From positions 992,001 through 1,056,000 of the forward strand of contig NZ_JAIQDJ010000001.1 in NCBI RefSeq assembly GCF_020034655.1: a stretch of DNA of 64,000 nt, in the 5' to 3' direction. Position numbers and translations under genes: made by a program. The notes under the pieces were generated by a model. The model was not told the DNA's origin. It saw only the letters and a program-made list of their open reading frames with translations, and did no database searches. Below, piece by piece: positions 27,299-37,606 of the stretch. Origin of the DNA: Thermomonas beijingensis. GTDB lineage: Bacteria; Pseudomonadota; Gammaproteobacteria; Xanthomonadales; Xanthomonadaceae. The first letter of the stretch is position 1; every line of letters begins with the position of its first letter.

Positions 27299-29799
27299 AG
27301 CTTGGCCCCCAGCGCAGCGGCCAGCCGCAGCAGATCCGAGAACACGCCGGCGGCGGTGACTTCTGGCCCGGCGCCCGGGCCTTGCACCACCAGCGGGTTG
27401 TCGCAGTAGCGGCGGGTGGTGAAGGACACGCAGTTGTCGGTCAGGCGCAGATGGGCAAAGGCGTGACTGGCGGGCAATTCGCGCAGTGCCACCGAAGCCT
27501 TGCCGTCTTGCTCGAGCTTGGCCACATAACGCAGCACGCAGGCTTTGCTGCGGGCTGCCTCCAGTGCGGCTTGCATGGGCGCATCCAATGCGGCCAAGCC
27601 ATCCATGAAGGCATCGCGGTCGGCGCTGCGCAAACTTGCCGGCACCAGACTTTGTACTTCGACATCGGAGAGCGAAATGTGCATGCCGGACTCGCGCGCA
27701 AGGATCACCAATTTTCGCGCCACATCGGCGCCGGATAAATCGTCGCGCGGGTCGGGTTCGGTATAGCCCAGCGTGTGCGCTTCCAGCACCAGTTCCGAGA
27801 ATGGTTTGCTGCCATCGTATTTGTTGAACAGCCACGCCAGCGTGCCGGAAAAAATGCCCTCGATGGAGAGCAGGTCATCGCCGGTGTCCAGCAAATCACG
27901 CAGCGTGGAAATCACCGGCAAGCCCGCACCCACGGTGGCTTCATAGCGAAAACGCGCGCCACTGTGTGCCTGCGCGCTGCGGATGGCTTGGTAGCGTTGC
28001 AGCGGCCCGGCACCAGCCTGCTTGTTGGGCGTGATGACGTGGATGCCGGCAGCCAGCCATTCGGGGTAGCGTGCGGCCACGCTGTCACTGGCGCTGCAAT
28101 CGATCACCACGGCGTGTGGCAGATGGGTGTCCAGCAGATGCTTGGTGAGAAGGTCAAGGCTGGCCTCCGACGGCGGTTGTTGCAGACGGGTATGCCAATC
28201 CACGGCGTCGCCGTGTTCGCATAACCACAGGTTGGAACGCGAGGCCAGTGCGCGCAGGCGCAGGTCGATAGTGTGCTGCGTGCGCAGGCGCGGCAGTGCG
28301 GTTTGCAGTTGATCGAGCAGGGCGCTGCCCACCTTGCCGGGGCCGATGACCGCCAGCGCGATGGTCTGCGGCGACAACCAGAATGCGGCATGCACGGCGC
28401 GCAGCGCGCGCGCGGCATCAGCAGAGTCGATCGCCACTGAAATATTGCGTTCGGACGCGCCCTGCGCGATCGCTCGAATGTTGACCCGCGCCCGCGCCAA
28501 GGCATCGAACATGCGCGCCGCCACGCCTGGTGTGCCGGCCATGCCATCGCCCACCGCTGCCAGCACGCTGATCCCGGTTTGCAGCGTCACGCCCTGCACC
28601 TGCGCGCCGGCCAATTCGCGGGTAAATGCGTCTTGCAAGGCATCGCGGGCGGCATCGGCTTCGCGCTGATGCACCACGCAGCAGATGGAATGCTCGGAGC
28701 TGCCTTGCGAGATCATCACCACCGAAATATGCGCCGCATGCAGCGCGGCAAAGACGCGTTCGGCGGTGCCGGGCACACCGATCAGGCCGGCACCTTCCAG
28801 GCACACCAGGGCCAAGTCGCCGCCCAGGGTCAGGCCTTTGACCGGGCCGGCCGGGTTGCGGTCGCCGACCGCATCGATGCGGGTACCGGCAAACTCCGGG
28901 CGGAAGGTGTTGCGCATCAGGATCGGCAGGCCGCGTGCAATCGCCGGGGTCATCGTTTGCGGATGGATGACTTTTGCGCCGAAATACGCCAACTCGCAGG
29001 CTTCGCGATAACTCATCGCGGTCAGTGGCACGGCCTCTGGCACCAGCCGTGGATCGGCCGAGAGCACACCATCCACATCGCTCCAGATATGCAGTTCGTC
29101 GGCCGCGAACAAGCTGGCGAAAATCGCGGCGGAATAGTCACTGCCATTGCGGCCCAGCGTCGTGGGCAGGCCGTGTTCATCGCGGGCCACAAAGCCGGTG
29201 ATATTCACCCGCGCTTGCGGATGCTGCGTGCGCCACTCGGCCAGCTTGGCGGCACTTTGTTCCCAATCCACCACGGCACCCAGGTCGGTATGCCGCACCA
29301 CCAGCACATCGCGTGCATCCAGCAGCGCGTAATCGCCGCCGCGTTCCACCAAATGCGCGTGCAGCAAAGTGGTCGAGAGCACTTCGCCCATGCCGTGGAT
29401 ACGTTCCAGCGCAGTGCGCCCCGGCTGTCGTAGCAGCGAGCTGGCTTGCAACAGTTCGGCCAGCTCGCCGCAAAGTGTGTTGATCCTGGCCACTGCCGCC
29501 GCTGGCCGTTGCAGCAGCGCGTGTGCGGTGTCGTTGTGGCGCTGATGCAGCGCTTCCAGTGCGGGTTTCCACTTGCTGCCCGAGGTAGCCGCTTCGCCCA
29601 AGGCCACCAGTGCATTGGTGGTGCCTTGCATCGCCGATGTAATCGCAATCTGCGTGCTGGCATCGTCGGCCAACAACAAGTCGGCCACATGCCGAATGCG
29701 CGCAGCATCGGCCAATGAGCTACCGCCGAATTTGTGCGCGCGGCAGCGCACGGTAGGTTTGGATGGCTCGGAATCGTCCGCTTGGGCAAGTGCGTGCAT
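27295..29799 (-). CDS. thrA: bifunctional aspartokinase / homoserine dehydrogenase I
   Basis: 834 aa from the ATG at 29799. The N-terminal aspartokinase starts with the [14 protein letters not shown] motif; two ACT-type regulatory segments lie mid-protein ([13 protein letters not shown] and [17 protein letters not shown]). The C-terminal homoserine dehydrogenase carries [12 protein letters not shown] and [16 protein letters not shown]. Catalyses steps 1 and 3 of the aspartate-to-threonine branch; threonine feedback through the ACT region is expected from the family. The start codon sits just behind a hairpin covering its ribosome site (see the leader entries). Confidence 0.95.
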   Translation of the reverse strand: MHALAQADDSEPSKPTVRCRAHKFGGSSLADAARIRHVADLLLADDASTQIAITSAMQGTTNALVALGEAATSGSKWKPALEALHQRHNDTAHALLQRPAAAVARINTLCGELAELLQASSLLRQPGRTALERIHGMGEVLSTTLLHAHLVERGGDYALLDARDVLVVRHTDLGAVVDWEQSAAKLAEWRTQHPQARVNITGFVARDEHGLPTTLGRNGSDYSAAIFASLFAADELHIWSDVDGVLSADPRLVPEAVPLTAMSYREACELAYFGAKVIHPQTMTPAIARGLPILMRNTFRPEFAGTRIDAVGDRNPAGPVKGLTLGGDLALVCLEGAGLIGVPGTAERVFAALHAAHISVVMISQGSSEHSICCVVHQREADAARDALQDAFTRELAGAQVQGVTLQTGISVLAAVGDGMAGTPGVAARMFDALARARVNIRAIAQGASERNISVAIDSADAARALRAVHAAFWLSPQTIALAVIGPGKVGSALLDQLQTALPRLRTQHTIDLRLRALASRSNLWLCEHGDAVDWHTRLQQPPSEASLDLLTKHLLDTHLPHAVVIDCSASDSVAARYPEWLAAGIHVITPNKQAGAGPLQRYQAIRSAQAHSGARFRYEATVGAGLPVISTLRDLLDTGDDLLSIEGIFSGTLAWLFNKYDGSKPFSELVLEAHTLGYTEPDPRDDLSGADVARKLVILARESGMHISLSDVEVQSLVPASLRSADRDAFMDGLAALDAPMQAALEAARSKACVLRYVAKLEQDGKASVALRELPASHAFAHLRLTDNCVSFTTRRYCDNPLVVQGPGAGPEVTAAGVFSDLLRLAAALGAKL

Positions 29800-29801
29800 A
29801 C

Positions 29802-29862
29802 AGGCTCCTGTGAGCCTCCGCGTCGCACCGCCGGGGATCGCGCCCCGCCGTTCGCTGCGGGG
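29802..29862 (-). promoter_or_regulatory. thr operon leader hairpins before thrA
   Basis: Two structures lie between the leader peptide and thrA (minus-strand RNA). A GC-rich stem pairs 29857-29862 with 29843-29848; its second arm can instead pair through 29843-29846 with 29833-29836, so the two are mutually exclusive. A 6-bp perfect stem (29812-29817 with 29802-29807, loop ACAG) buries the AGGAG that would serve the thrA start at 29799. No run of U follows either stem, so control may be translational rather than classic termination. Confidence 0.5.
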
Positions 29863-29879
29863 GCCGTGTCTTGGATGGG

Positions 29880-29963
29880 TTATCCAGGCATGACCAACCG
29901 CACCGGGCCCGTAGTACCGGTGCCGGTGGTAATGGTCGAAATCATGGTGATGTCGTGGGTCAT
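29880..29963 (-). CDS. thrL: threonine operon leader peptide
   Basis: 27-residue open frame with the sequence [20 protein letters not shown] followed by VRLVMPG. It contains eight Thr and three Ile codons, concentrated between residues 2 and 18, as in the ThrL attenuation peptide of enterobacteria. It is 80 bp upstream of thrA on the same strand and is followed by alternative hairpins. Ribosome stalling at Thr/Ile codons would report low charged tRNA. The identity rests on composition and position. Confidence 0.8.
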   Translation of the reverse strand: MTHDITMISTITTGTGTTGPVRLVMPG

Positions 29964-30218
29964 GGCTCGACTCTGCTGCACTGCGGCATGGGTTGTCAAG
30001 CGGTGGTTGCGGACGGAACCGATGGCGTGATCCCATCGGGGCTTGCAGCAGGGCCGGTATGGGTGATGGGAACGGATTGACGACGCATACTGGGCAAGGT
30101 GAAGCCGTCTTGCAGGTCTTCGCTGATCGGCAGACGGCAACCGGCGGCATCGGCGACCGACAAAATCAATGTCCCGGGCTCGAAAATAAGCTAGAATCCG
30201 CACCAGCCATATCGGCCA

Positions 30219-30243
30219 AACCCGCGCCAGTACGCGGGTTTTT
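30219..30243 (+). terminator. terminator-like hairpin in the ndk leader
   Basis: Perfect 8-bp stem (30219-30226 with 30233-30240), loop CCAGTA, then T's. It points to the plus strand and sits 55 bp upstream of ndk, yet no plus-strand gene precedes it for 10 kb. A TAGAAT -10-like hexamer is at 30192-30197. It would end a short transcript or attenuate ndk. Confidence 0.55.
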
Positions 30244-30298
30244 CTGTTATCCTCGGGTGCTCCGGCAAGGACGCCCTTTCATTTTTCCGGAGAGTCCC

Positions 30299-30724
30299 AT
30301 GGCGCTGGAGCGCACCCTTTCGATCATCAAGCCCGATGCCGTTGCCAAGAACGTGATCGGCGAAATCTATTCCCGCTTCGAAAAAGCCGGCCTCAAGGTT
30401 GTGGCCGCCAAGATGAAGCACCTGTCCAAGCAAGAGGCCGAAGGCTTCTATGCCGTGCACCGCGAGCGCCCGTTCTTTGCCGCATTGGTCGAGTTCATGA
30501 TCTCCGGCCCGGTGATGGTGCAGGTGCTGGAAGGCGAAGGCGCGATGCTGAAGAATCGCGAATTGATGGGTGCCACCAACCCGAAGGACGCAGCGCCAGG
30601 TACCATCCGCGCTGATTTTGCCGACAGCATCGACGCCAACGCGGTGCACGGTTCGGACTCGCTGGAAAATGCGGCAATCGAAATTGCCTATTTCTTCCCG
30701 GCCACCGACGTGTACGCACGCTGA
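30299..30724 (+). CDS. ndk: nucleoside diphosphate kinase
   Basis: 141 aa, normal length. Balances NTP/NDP pools through a phospho-His intermediate; the active His is in NAVHGSDS and the N-terminus [12 protein letters not shown] is typical. The ATG at 30299 follows a GGAGAG ribosome site. First gene of a plus-strand run (ndk-rlmN-pilF-rodZ-like). Confidence 0.97.
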   Translation: MALERTLSIIKPDAVAKNVIGEIYSRFEKAGLKVVAAKMKHLSKQEAEGFYAVHRERPFFAALVEFMISGPVMVQVLEGEGAMLKNRELMGATNPKDAAPGTIRADFADSIDANAVHGSDSLENAAIEIAYFFPATDVYAR

Positions 30725-30733
30725 GTTGCTGCC

Positions 30734-31951
30734 ATGAGCCAAACGCGCAGCCCCGCTATCGATATCACCCTGCTGGGTGAGGGCGAGGTTGCGCTTGCCT
30801 CCGCGCCGGTGAATGCCGGCGCAGAGACAAGAACCAATATTTTCGACTTCGATCGCGCCCGTCTGGAGCGTTTTTTCGAAGAGGATCTGGGCGAAAAGAA
30901 GTTCCGCGCCCACCAGGTGATGAAGTGGATTCATCATCGCTATGCCACCGAATTTTCCGAAATGACCGACCTTGGCAAAGCGCTGCGCGCCAAGCTGGAA
31001 GCGCGTGCCGTGGTACGGGCGCCGCAGGTCATCTTCGACAAGGCATCCACCGATGGCACCCATAAATGGCTGCTGGGCATGGATGCCAGAAACGCCATCG
31101 AAACCGTGTACATCCCCGACAAGGGGCGCGGCACCTTGTGCGTGTCCTCGCAGGTGGGGTGCGCGCTCAATTGCGGGTTCTGCTCCACTGCCACCCAGGG
31201 CTTCAACCGCAACCTGAGCACCGCCGAGATCATCGGCCAGGTCTGGGTGGCGGCGCGCCACTTGGGCAACGTGCCGCACCAGCAGCGCCGGCTCACCAAC
31301 GTGGTGATGATGGGCATGGGCGAGCCGCTGGCCAATTTCGACAACGTGGTGCGTGCGATGAGCATCATGCGCGATGATCTTGGCTACGGCCTGGCCAACA
31401 AGCGCGTCACCTTGTCCACCGCGGGTCTGGTGCCGATGATCGACCGCTTGGCGGTCGAGAGTGATGTGTCACTGGCGGTTTCGCTGCATGCGCCGTTTGA
31501 TGAACTGCGTACCCGGCTGATGCCGATCAACAAGAAATATCCGTTGGCCGAGTTGCTGGATGCCTGCGTACGCTATGCGCTGCGCAAGAAGGGCGAGTCG
31601 GTAACGTTTGAATACACCTTGATGAAGGATGTCAACGACCAGCCCGAGCACGCACGTGCGTTGATTGGCCTGCTGCGTGATTTCGATCGTCGGGTGCAGA
31701 TGAAGGGCGCGGCCAAGATCAATCTGATCCCGTTCAACCCGTTCCCCGGTACGGGCTTCCAGCGCCCGGATGATCTGGCCATTCGCGGTTTCCAGAAGCT
31801 GCTCAACAACGCCGGCATGATTGCGCCGGTGCGACGCACCCGTGGCGATGATATTGATGCCGCCTGTGGCCAGCTCAAAGGCCAGGTGATGGACCGCACC
31901 CGGCGTTCGGCGGAGCATCGCAAGCGGCTGCATGCCGCAGGAGCGCATTGA
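30734..31951 (+). CDS. rlmN: 23S rRNA (A2503)/tRNA (A37) C2-methyltransferase
   Basis: 405 aa radical-SAM enzyme. The [4Fe-4S] CxxxCxxC reads CALNCGFC; the second catalytic Cys is in [12 protein letters not shown] near the C-terminus. Methylates A2503 of 23S rRNA and A37 of some tRNAs, supporting accuracy. The N-terminus has ~30 extra residues before the usual [10 protein letters not shown] start of the fold, but the start codon 9 bp after ndk fits. Its stop overlaps the pilF start. Confidence 0.95.
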   Translation: MSQTRSPAIDITLLGEGEVALASAPVNAGAETRTNIFDFDRARLERFFEEDLGEKKFRAHQVMKWIHHRYATEFSEMTDLGKALRAKLEARAVVRAPQVIFDKASTDGTHKWLLGMDARNAIETVYIPDKGRGTLCVSSQVGCALNCGFCSTATQGFNRNLSTAEIIGQVWVAARHLGNVPHQQRRLTNVVMMGMGEPLANFDNVVRAMSIMRDDLGYGLANKRVTLSTAGLVPMIDRLAVESDVSLAVSLHAPFDELRTRLMPINKKYPLAELLDACVRYALRKKGESVTFEYTLMKDVNDQPEHARALIGLLRDFDRRVQMKGAAKINLIPFNPFPGTGFQRPDDLAIRGFQKLLNNAGMIAPVRRTRGDDIDAACGQLKGQVMDRTRRSAEHRKRLHAAGAH

Positions 31952-32760
31952 TGCGGCAAGTACTCATTGTGCTGATCGGGTTGGGGGCAGTTCTATTGGT
32001 CGGCTGCAATCAGTTGGAGCGGCTGACCATCGTTCGACCTAGCGCCCAAGCACGCGGTTACACCAGAATTTCCCCCACCTACGATGTCAGCGGCAAGAAG
32101 GCCGGGGCTAAAGAAGACCCTGCCATGCTGCTGGCGGTGGCCACCGACTTGTATCAGCGCGGCCAGTTGGACGGGGCCGAGGAAATGACTCGGCGGGCAC
32201 TGAAGTCGCAACCCAATTCCGGGGATGCGCAAACATTGCTGGGCGCGATTGCCGAGACGCGTGGCGATACCGCTGCTGCCGGCAAAGCCTACAAGGCGGC
32301 TGTGGATAGCGCACCGAACAATGGCCTGTATGCCAATAACTATGGCGGCTGGCTGTGTGCCAATGGACAGCCGGCGCAGTCGCTGGTGTGGTTTGATCGC
32401 GCCTTGGCCGACCCGGCCTATCCCACGCCGGCCGGCGCTATGGCCAATGCGGGCAGCTGTGCCAATCGAGCCGGTCAGCCGATTCAGGCAGAAGTGAAAT
32501 GGCGAAGCGCGTTGGCGCTGGAGCCGCAAAATCTGACCGCCCTGTCAGGTCTGGCGGCGCTGACCTTTGCGCGAGGCAGTTATTTGGATGCACGCGCATT
32601 TGCCGAACGCTGGTTGGCGGTGAACCCGGAAGATGCAGCCGGTTTGCGCCTGGCAGCCAGCATCGAGCAAAAACTTGGCGACAACGAGGCCGCTTCGCGC
32701 TATCTTTCCCGTTTGCAGGCGACTCCCCCCGGTTCACCCTTGGTTCCGCGCGCGCAATGA
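31951..32760 (+). CDS. pilF: type IV pilus biogenesis lipoprotein (pilotin) PilF
   Basis: 269 aa. Signal peptide with lipobox LLVGC (Cys at ~19) and about six TPR repeats. In Pseudomonas PilF pilots the PilQ secretin to the outer membrane, and pilF next to rlmN is a common arrangement. The ATG at 31951 shares its A with the rlmN stop; an in-frame TTG three bases earlier is less likely. Confidence 0.88.
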   Translation: MRQVLIVLIGLGAVLLVGCNQLERLTIVRPSAQARGYTRISPTYDVSGKKAGAKEDPAMLLAVATDLYQRGQLDGAEEMTRRALKSQPNSGDAQTLLGAIAETRGDTAAAGKAYKAAVDSAPNNGLYANNYGGWLCANGQPAQSLVWFDRALADPAYPTPAGAMANAGSCANRAGQPIQAEVKWRSALALEPQNLTALSGLAALTFARGSYLDARAFAERWLAVNPEDAAGLRLAASIEQKLGDNEAASRYLSRLQATPPGSPLVPRAQ

Positions 32761-33581
32761 GCTCACAGTTTGCCCCTGATTCCACCCATCAAGCACTTGC
32801 CGGCTGTGGCGCACGCTTGCGTGACGCACGGCTGGCGGCGGGTTTGAGTATTGATGATGTAGCCACGCGCCTGCGGATGCCGGCCCGTGTGGTGCAGTCA
32901 CTTGAAGCAGAAGACTGGTCGCGGTTGGGAGCCCCTGTTTTTGTGCGTGGGCAAGTGCGCAGCTATTCGCGGCTGTTGGGCTTGACCACCGCACCGATGA
33001 TGGCCGCGCTCAATATTGAGCCGGTGGAGCCCACCAGGCTGGTCAGCAGGACACATACACCGAAGGCGCAATGGTGGGCTGAACAGATTGGTCGCCGCTT
33101 GGTCTATATCGTGCTGACCCTGTCACTGGCCATTCCGGCATGGGTAGCCACTCGTCAGCACTTGAATGGCACGCCTGCCACCATCGCAGCGCTGGATACT
33201 CCTGTCATGCCCGTGGCACATGGCAAACCGGCCGTGCCTGCGGTACCTGCTGCGCCGCGTACCGTGGTGGCTTCAATGGCGCCAATGGGCGCTGCCGTAC
33301 AGCCAGAACCCGCACCAAGCGCGGATATCGTGCTGCGTGCCACTGGTCAGTCCTGGCTGGAAGTGATCGCGCGCGATGGCAACGTGCTTGACAAGACAAT
33401 GTTGGCCGATGGTGCTGAAAAGCGCTATCCCATGGATCAGGTACAACGTCTGACCATTGGTAATGCGGCAGTGGTACAGATGCAAGCAGGTGGCCGGCCC
33501 ATGAACGTGATGGAGCACGCGCGCGCGAACGTGGCGCGGTTTGCGGTATCCTCCGACGGCTCGCTTGCCGCGCAAGATTGA
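32757..33581 (+). CDS. RodZ-like helix-turn-helix membrane protein
   Basis: 274 aa from the ATG at 32757, overlapping the pilF stop. N-terminal helix-turn-helix (~15-80, LRDARLAAGLSIDDVATRLRM), one membrane helix (~108-128) and a periplasmic C-terminal beta domain of the DUF4115 type (LRATGQSWLEVIARDG). RodZ links MreB to the cell-wall elongation machine. In many relatives ispG follows; here it lies elsewhere. Confidence 0.85.
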   Translation: MSSQFAPDSTHQALAGCGARLRDARLAAGLSIDDVATRLRMPARVVQSLEAEDWSRLGAPVFVRGQVRSYSRLLGLTTAPMMAALNIEPVEPTRLVSRTHTPKAQWWAEQIGRRLVYIVLTLSLAIPAWVATRQHLNGTPATIAALDTPVMPVAHGKPAVPAVPAAPRTVVASMAPMGAAVQPEPAPSADIVLRATGQSWLEVIARDGNVLDKTMLADGAEKRYPMDQVQRLTIGNAAVVQMQAGGRPMNVMEHARANVARFAVSSDGSLAAQD

Positions 33582-33662
33582 TTGTCGCGGTCGGCGCCAC
33601 CCATTCCCGGTAATTCCGAATATTTCACGACGTCCCGACCTAGATGGCGGGCGAGAGGCAGC

Positions 33663-34307
33663 ATGGCGATCGACGAACTGCTCAACGAACACGAACAGAG
33701 TGAACAAGTCCGTAATTGGCTTCGCGGCAATGCGGCTGGCCTGATTGGCGGGGTCGCACTTGGGCTGGCCGTGATTGCTGGCTGGAACTGGTGGCAGGGG
33801 CAACGCCTAGCCGCGGATATGGGTGTCAATACCCGCTACGCCAAGAGCGTATCGGCATTTGAAGACGGCAAAATCCCCGCCGACAACGGCAAGGCGGTGC
33901 TGGCGGAGTTGAACAAAAGCAACCCGACTCTAGGCACGCTGGCCGCATTGCAACTAGCCAAGGCACAGGTCGATGCTGGCAAGCGCGAGGATGCCATCGT
34001 TACCTTGCGCGGCCTGCGCAATGCCGATGGCGATTTGCGCCCGGTTGTACAGGTGCGTTTGGCGCATTTGCTGATTGATACCGGCAAGGCCAAGGATGCG
34101 TTGGCGCTGTTGGGCGATGAGCGCAATGCCGCCATGCTGGATGCGCGCGGGGATGCGCAATTCAGCTTGGGTGATTTCGCCAAGGCGCAGGATGACTATC
34201 GCAAGGCACTGGCGTTGGTCGATGTGGGTTCACCGCAGCATCATCTGATCACCATGAAATTGATTGAAGCCGGTGGCGTGCCACCGCATTCCGAGGATAA
34301 GCGCTGA
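33663..34307 (+). CDS. YfgM-like TPR membrane protein
   Basis: 214 aa from the ATG at 33663 behind GAGAGGCAGC. A short cytosolic N-terminus (DELLNEHEQSEQVRNWLR) precedes one membrane helix (~25-43) and a periplasmic TPR region, the pattern of YfgM, an ancillary partner of the SecYEG translocon and PpiD. It is directly followed by bamB, as in E. coli. Confidence 0.85.
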   Translation: MAIDELLNEHEQSEQVRNWLRGNAAGLIGGVALGLAVIAGWNWWQGQRLAADMGVNTRYAKSVSAFEDGKIPADNGKAVLAELNKSNPTLGTLAALQLAKAQVDAGKREDAIVTLRGLRNADGDLRPVVQVRLAHLLIDTGKAKDALALLGDERNAAMLDARGDAQFSLGDFAKAQDDYRKALALVDVGSPQHHLITMKLIEAGGVPPHSEDKR

Positions 34308-35488
34308 TGAAGTCGGGCAAGTTCCGTTCCCTGCAGCTGCTGGCCGTGGCGGTCATTTCAGTGGCCATGCTGGCTGGCTGCAGCAGCGTCAAAAACCTGT
34401 TTAGTGGCAAGAGTAAAGACAAGTCGGCTGAACCTGCCAAATTGACCGACATCACCCCATTGGTCACGGCCAGCCCACTGTGGTCGGTGTCGGTGGGTAA
34501 GGGCGAGAAGGATCTCGGTATTGGCCAGCATCCGACCATCAATGGCGACCATGTGTATGCCGCTGCGGTCGATGGCGGCGTATCCGCCATTGATCTGACT
34601 ACAGGCAAATCGCTATGGCATTACGATAGCAAGGCGCATCTGAGTGGCGGCCCGGGCGTTGGTAGTGGCTTGGTGGTGGTGGGTGGTTTGAAGGGTGAGG
34701 TCATCGCTCTGGATGAAGCCACCGGCCAGGAAAAATGGACAGCCAAAGTTAACAATGAAGTGTTGGTTGCACCAGCCATCGGTAGCGGCATGGTGTTTGT
34801 GCATTCCAACGATGGCCGTGTCACGGCCTTTGATGCCAGCAATGGCACCCGCCGTTGGTTCTACAGTGCAGATATTCCGGCGCTGACCGTGCGTGGTAGC
34901 GGTGGCATGACACTGGGCCCGAACATTCTGTTTGTCAGTGGCGACAATGGCACCCTGACCGCCCTCAACGCCAATGACGGCAATCTGATGTGGTCGACCG
35001 CAGTGGCCGAGCCCGACGGCCGCACCGAACTGGAACGCATGGCCGACGTGGACGGCGATCCGGTGTTGGAAGGCACCGTGCTGTATGCCAGTAGCTACAA
35101 AAACCATACCACCGCCATCGACGGCCCCAGTGGGCAAGTCTTGTGGGATAGCGAGCACGGCGGCGCGCGTGGCGTGGGTGTCAGCAATTCCGCAATTGTC
35201 ACGACCGACAAGAACGGTAATGTAATCGGCCTCGATAAGAACACCGGCGGCAGTCTGTGGCAGCAAGCTGGCTTGCTCAATCGCAATGTCTCCGCACCCA
35301 CCGTGCAGGGCGACTATGCGCTGGTAGGTGATTTTGAAGGCGTGGTGCATTGGCTGCGCCTCAGCGATGGCGCATTTGCCGCACGCAGCAAGGTGGGCGC
35401 GGCGGTCACCGGCAAGCCGGTGGTGGCAGGCGACATCGCCGTGGTGCAGAGCACCGACGGCAAGTTGACCGCGTTTTCGCTGAAATAA
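34307..35488 (+). CDS. bamB: outer membrane assembly lipoprotein BamB
   Basis: 393 aa. Signal peptide with lipobox MLAGC (Cys ~25), then an eight-blade beta propeller of PQQ-like repeats (LTTGKSLWHYD, ATGQEKW, SNGTRRWFY). Works with BamA to insert outer-membrane barrels. The ATG shares its A with the yfgM-like stop. Confidence 0.94.
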   Translation: MKSGKFRSLQLLAVAVISVAMLAGCSSVKNLFSGKSKDKSAEPAKLTDITPLVTASPLWSVSVGKGEKDLGIGQHPTINGDHVYAAAVDGGVSAIDLTTGKSLWHYDSKAHLSGGPGVGSGLVVVGGLKGEVIALDEATGQEKWTAKVNNEVLVAPAIGSGMVFVHSNDGRVTAFDASNGTRRWFYSADIPALTVRGSGGMTLGPNILFVSGDNGTLTALNANDGNLMWSTAVAEPDGRTELERMADVDGDPVLEGTVLYASSYKNHTTAIDGPSGQVLWDSEHGGARGVGVSNSAIVTTDKNGNVIGLDKNTGGSLWQQAGLLNRNVSAPTVQGDYALVGDFEGVVHWLRLSDGAFAARSKVGAAVTGKPVVAGDIAVVQSTDGKLTAFSLK

Positions 35489-35522
35489 TGCGTTTTTGCC
35501 AGCCCCCGGCTGGCACCCATGC

Positions 35523-35550
35523 GCGGCCCCGGCTACCCTGCCGGGGCCGC
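35523..35550 (+). terminator. hairpin between bamB and der
   Basis: Perfect 10-bp GC stem (35523-35532 with 35541-35550), 8-nt loop, then TGTTGTTT. The T content is partial, so termination may be incomplete and der may be read through. Confidence 0.6.
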
Positions 35551-35602
35551 TGTTGTTTCAAACGTTCCACTGCGGCCTGCATTTTCACCAAAGGTTGACA
35601 CC

Positions 35603-37003
35603 ATGCTTCCCCTCGTAGCCCTGGTTGGGCGCCCCAATGTCGGCAAGTCCACCCTGTTCAATGCGCTGACCCGCACCCGCGATGCGTTGGTGCACGACGA
35701 ACCCGGCGTCACCCGCGACCGCAATTACGGCGTCTGCCGCTTGCTGGAAGGGCGGCCGTTTGTGCTGGTGGATACAGGCGGCATTGCCGGGGAAGATGAA
35801 GGGCTGGCCGGTGCCACGGCGCGGCAATCGCGTGCGGCGGCGGAAGAAGCGGATCTGATCTTGTTTGTGGTCGATGGTCGCGAAGGCGCATCGGCACTGG
35901 ATGACGACATCCTGCGCTGGCTGCGCAAGCAATCCAAGCCGACCTTGCTGGTCGTCAACAAATCCGATGGCATCGACTTGCAGACCGCGTTGGCGGAGTT
36001 TGCCCGCTATGGGTTTGGCGACGCCTTGCCGGTGTCGTCGGCGCAGCGTACCGGCATTGATGCGCTGCTGGCCAAAACCGCCGCTTTGCTGCCGGCAGAG
36101 GGCAGTACCGAAACACTTGATGATGATCCAAGCCGCGTTCGTATAGCCTTTGTTGGCCGCCCCAACGTGGGCAAATCCACCTTGGTCAACCGCATTCTGG
36201 GCGAAGAACGCATGATCGCCTCCGACGTGCCGGGCACCACCCGTGACTCGATCGCGGTGGATCTGGAGCGCGATGGCCGCAAGTACCGCTTGATCGACAC
36301 GGCCGGCTTGCGTCGGCGCGGCAAAGTGGAAGAGGCGGTGGAAAAGTTCTCCGCGTTCAAGACCTTGCAGGCCATCGAACAGTGTCAGGTCGCGGTGCTG
36401 ATGCTCGATGCCAGCGAGGGTGTGACCGATCAAGACGCTACCGTGCTGGGTGCGATACTGGATGCCGGACGCGCCTTGGTCATCGTGCTCAACAAATGGG
36501 ACGGCCGCACCGATTACGAGCGCCAGCAAGCCGAAGCCTTGGCCGCCCGCAAACTCAGTTTCGTGGAATGGGCCGAACGCGTGCGCATCTCGGCCTTGCA
36601 TGGCTCGGGCCTGCGCGAATTGTTCAAGTCCATCCACCGCGCACACGCCTCGGCCACGCATGTATTCAGTACCGCCGATGTCACCCGTGCGGTGGAAGCC
36701 GCCTACACCGCTTATCCGCCGCCGGTGGTGCGTGGGCACGTGGCCAAGCTGCGCTTTGCACATCCCGGTGGCGACACACCGCCCACCTTCGTGGTGCATG
36801 GCACCCGTTTGAAGACCCTCAGCGCCACCTATCAACGCTATTTGGAAAATTTCTTCCGCAAGCGCTTCAAATTGGTGGGCACGCCCATTCGCTTCATTTT
36901 CCGCGAAAACAACAATCCGTACGAAGGCAAGAAAAACGTATTGACCGATCGCCAGGTGGAAAAGAAGCGCCGCTTGATGCGGCATGTGAAGCGCGGCGGC
37001 TGA
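35603..37003 (+). CDS. der: ribosome biogenesis GTPase Der (EngA)
   Basis: 466 aa from the ATG at 35603. Two tandem GTPase domains, each with GRPNVGKST, then DTGG or DTAG, and NKSD or NKWD, followed by the KH-like C-terminal domain. Acts in 50S subunit assembly. Its stop overlaps the mobA start. Confidence 0.97.
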   Translation: MLPLVALVGRPNVGKSTLFNALTRTRDALVHDEPGVTRDRNYGVCRLLEGRPFVLVDTGGIAGEDEGLAGATARQSRAAAEEADLILFVVDGREGASALDDDILRWLRKQSKPTLLVVNKSDGIDLQTALAEFARYGFGDALPVSSAQRTGIDALLAKTAALLPAEGSTETLDDDPSRVRIAFVGRPNVGKSTLVNRILGEERMIASDVPGTTRDSIAVDLERDGRKYRLIDTAGLRRRGKVEEAVEKFSAFKTLQAIEQCQVAVLMLDASEGVTDQDATVLGAILDAGRALVIVLNKWDGRTDYERQQAEALAARKLSFVEWAERVRISALHGSGLRELFKSIHRAHASATHVFSTADVTRAVEAAYTAYPPPVVRGHVAKLRFAHPGGDTPPTFVVHGTRLKTLSATYQRYLENFFRKRFKLVGTPIRFIFRENNNPYEGKKNVLTDRQVEKKRRLMRHVKRGG

Positions 37004-37599
37004 TGCAAGCACCGGCCAGCCTCACCCTCGGCATTTTGGCGGGTGGCCAGGCCACCCGGCTGGGCGGGCGCGACAAGGCATGGCTTGTGCGTGATGGTGT
37101 TGCGCAGGTGGTGCGCTTGGCACGGCAGTTCGCGCCGTACTGCACCGAGGTCTTGGTCAGCGCCAATCGCAATTTGCCGCACTATGCCGAGTACGGCCTG
37201 CATGCACATGCCGACCGTGTTGCCGGAATCGGCCCCATTGGCGGATTGGAGGTACTGGCCAACGCCTGCACCAGCACGTGGCTGTTGACCGTATCGGTAG
37301 ATGTGTTGCAACTGCCCGACACCCTGTTGCCTCGGCTTGCGCAGGCAGGCGGGGAGGGTGCGGTGAGCTGCGACGACGACGGCCTGCAGCCGTTGGTGGC
37401 GTTGTATCGTGTGGATGCGTTGCGCCCGGCACTGGCGGCGGCACTGGCGGTGCAGCAGCACTCAGTGCGGCAGATGCAAGCGGTGTTGGGGTTGCCTCAC
37501 GTGCTGTTTTCCGGGGCGCACTTTGGCAACCTCAATACCCCCGAAGACCTGCACCAAGCCGGCTGCAGCGATGCCGACAGCGCGGTCCACAGAGGATAA
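37003..37599 (+). CDS. mobA: molybdenum cofactor guanylyltransferase
   Basis: 198 aa. Nucleotidyltransferase with the N-terminal loop ILAGGQATRLGGRDKAW. Attaches GMP to molybdopterin to make MGD cofactor. The ATG overlaps the der stop; the moeB-like gene follows by 7 bp, giving a small cofactor cluster. Slightly divergent mid-protein but the key glycine/Arg/Lys loop is intact. Confidence 0.88.
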   Translation: MQAPASLTLGILAGGQATRLGGRDKAWLVRDGVAQVVRLARQFAPYCTEVLVSANRNLPHYAEYGLHAHADRVAGIGPIGGLEVLANACTSTWLLTVSVDVLQLPDTLLPRLAQAGGEGAVSCDDDGLQPLVALYRVDALRPALAAALAVQQHSVRQMQAVLGLPHVLFSGAHFGNLNTPEDLHQAGCSDADSAVHRG

Positions 37600-37606
37600 T
37601 CCGCCG

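Noticed and set aside
27299..27835. N-terminal extension of thrB
   Set aside because: Runs inside thrA in another frame; homoserine kinase starts at 27298.
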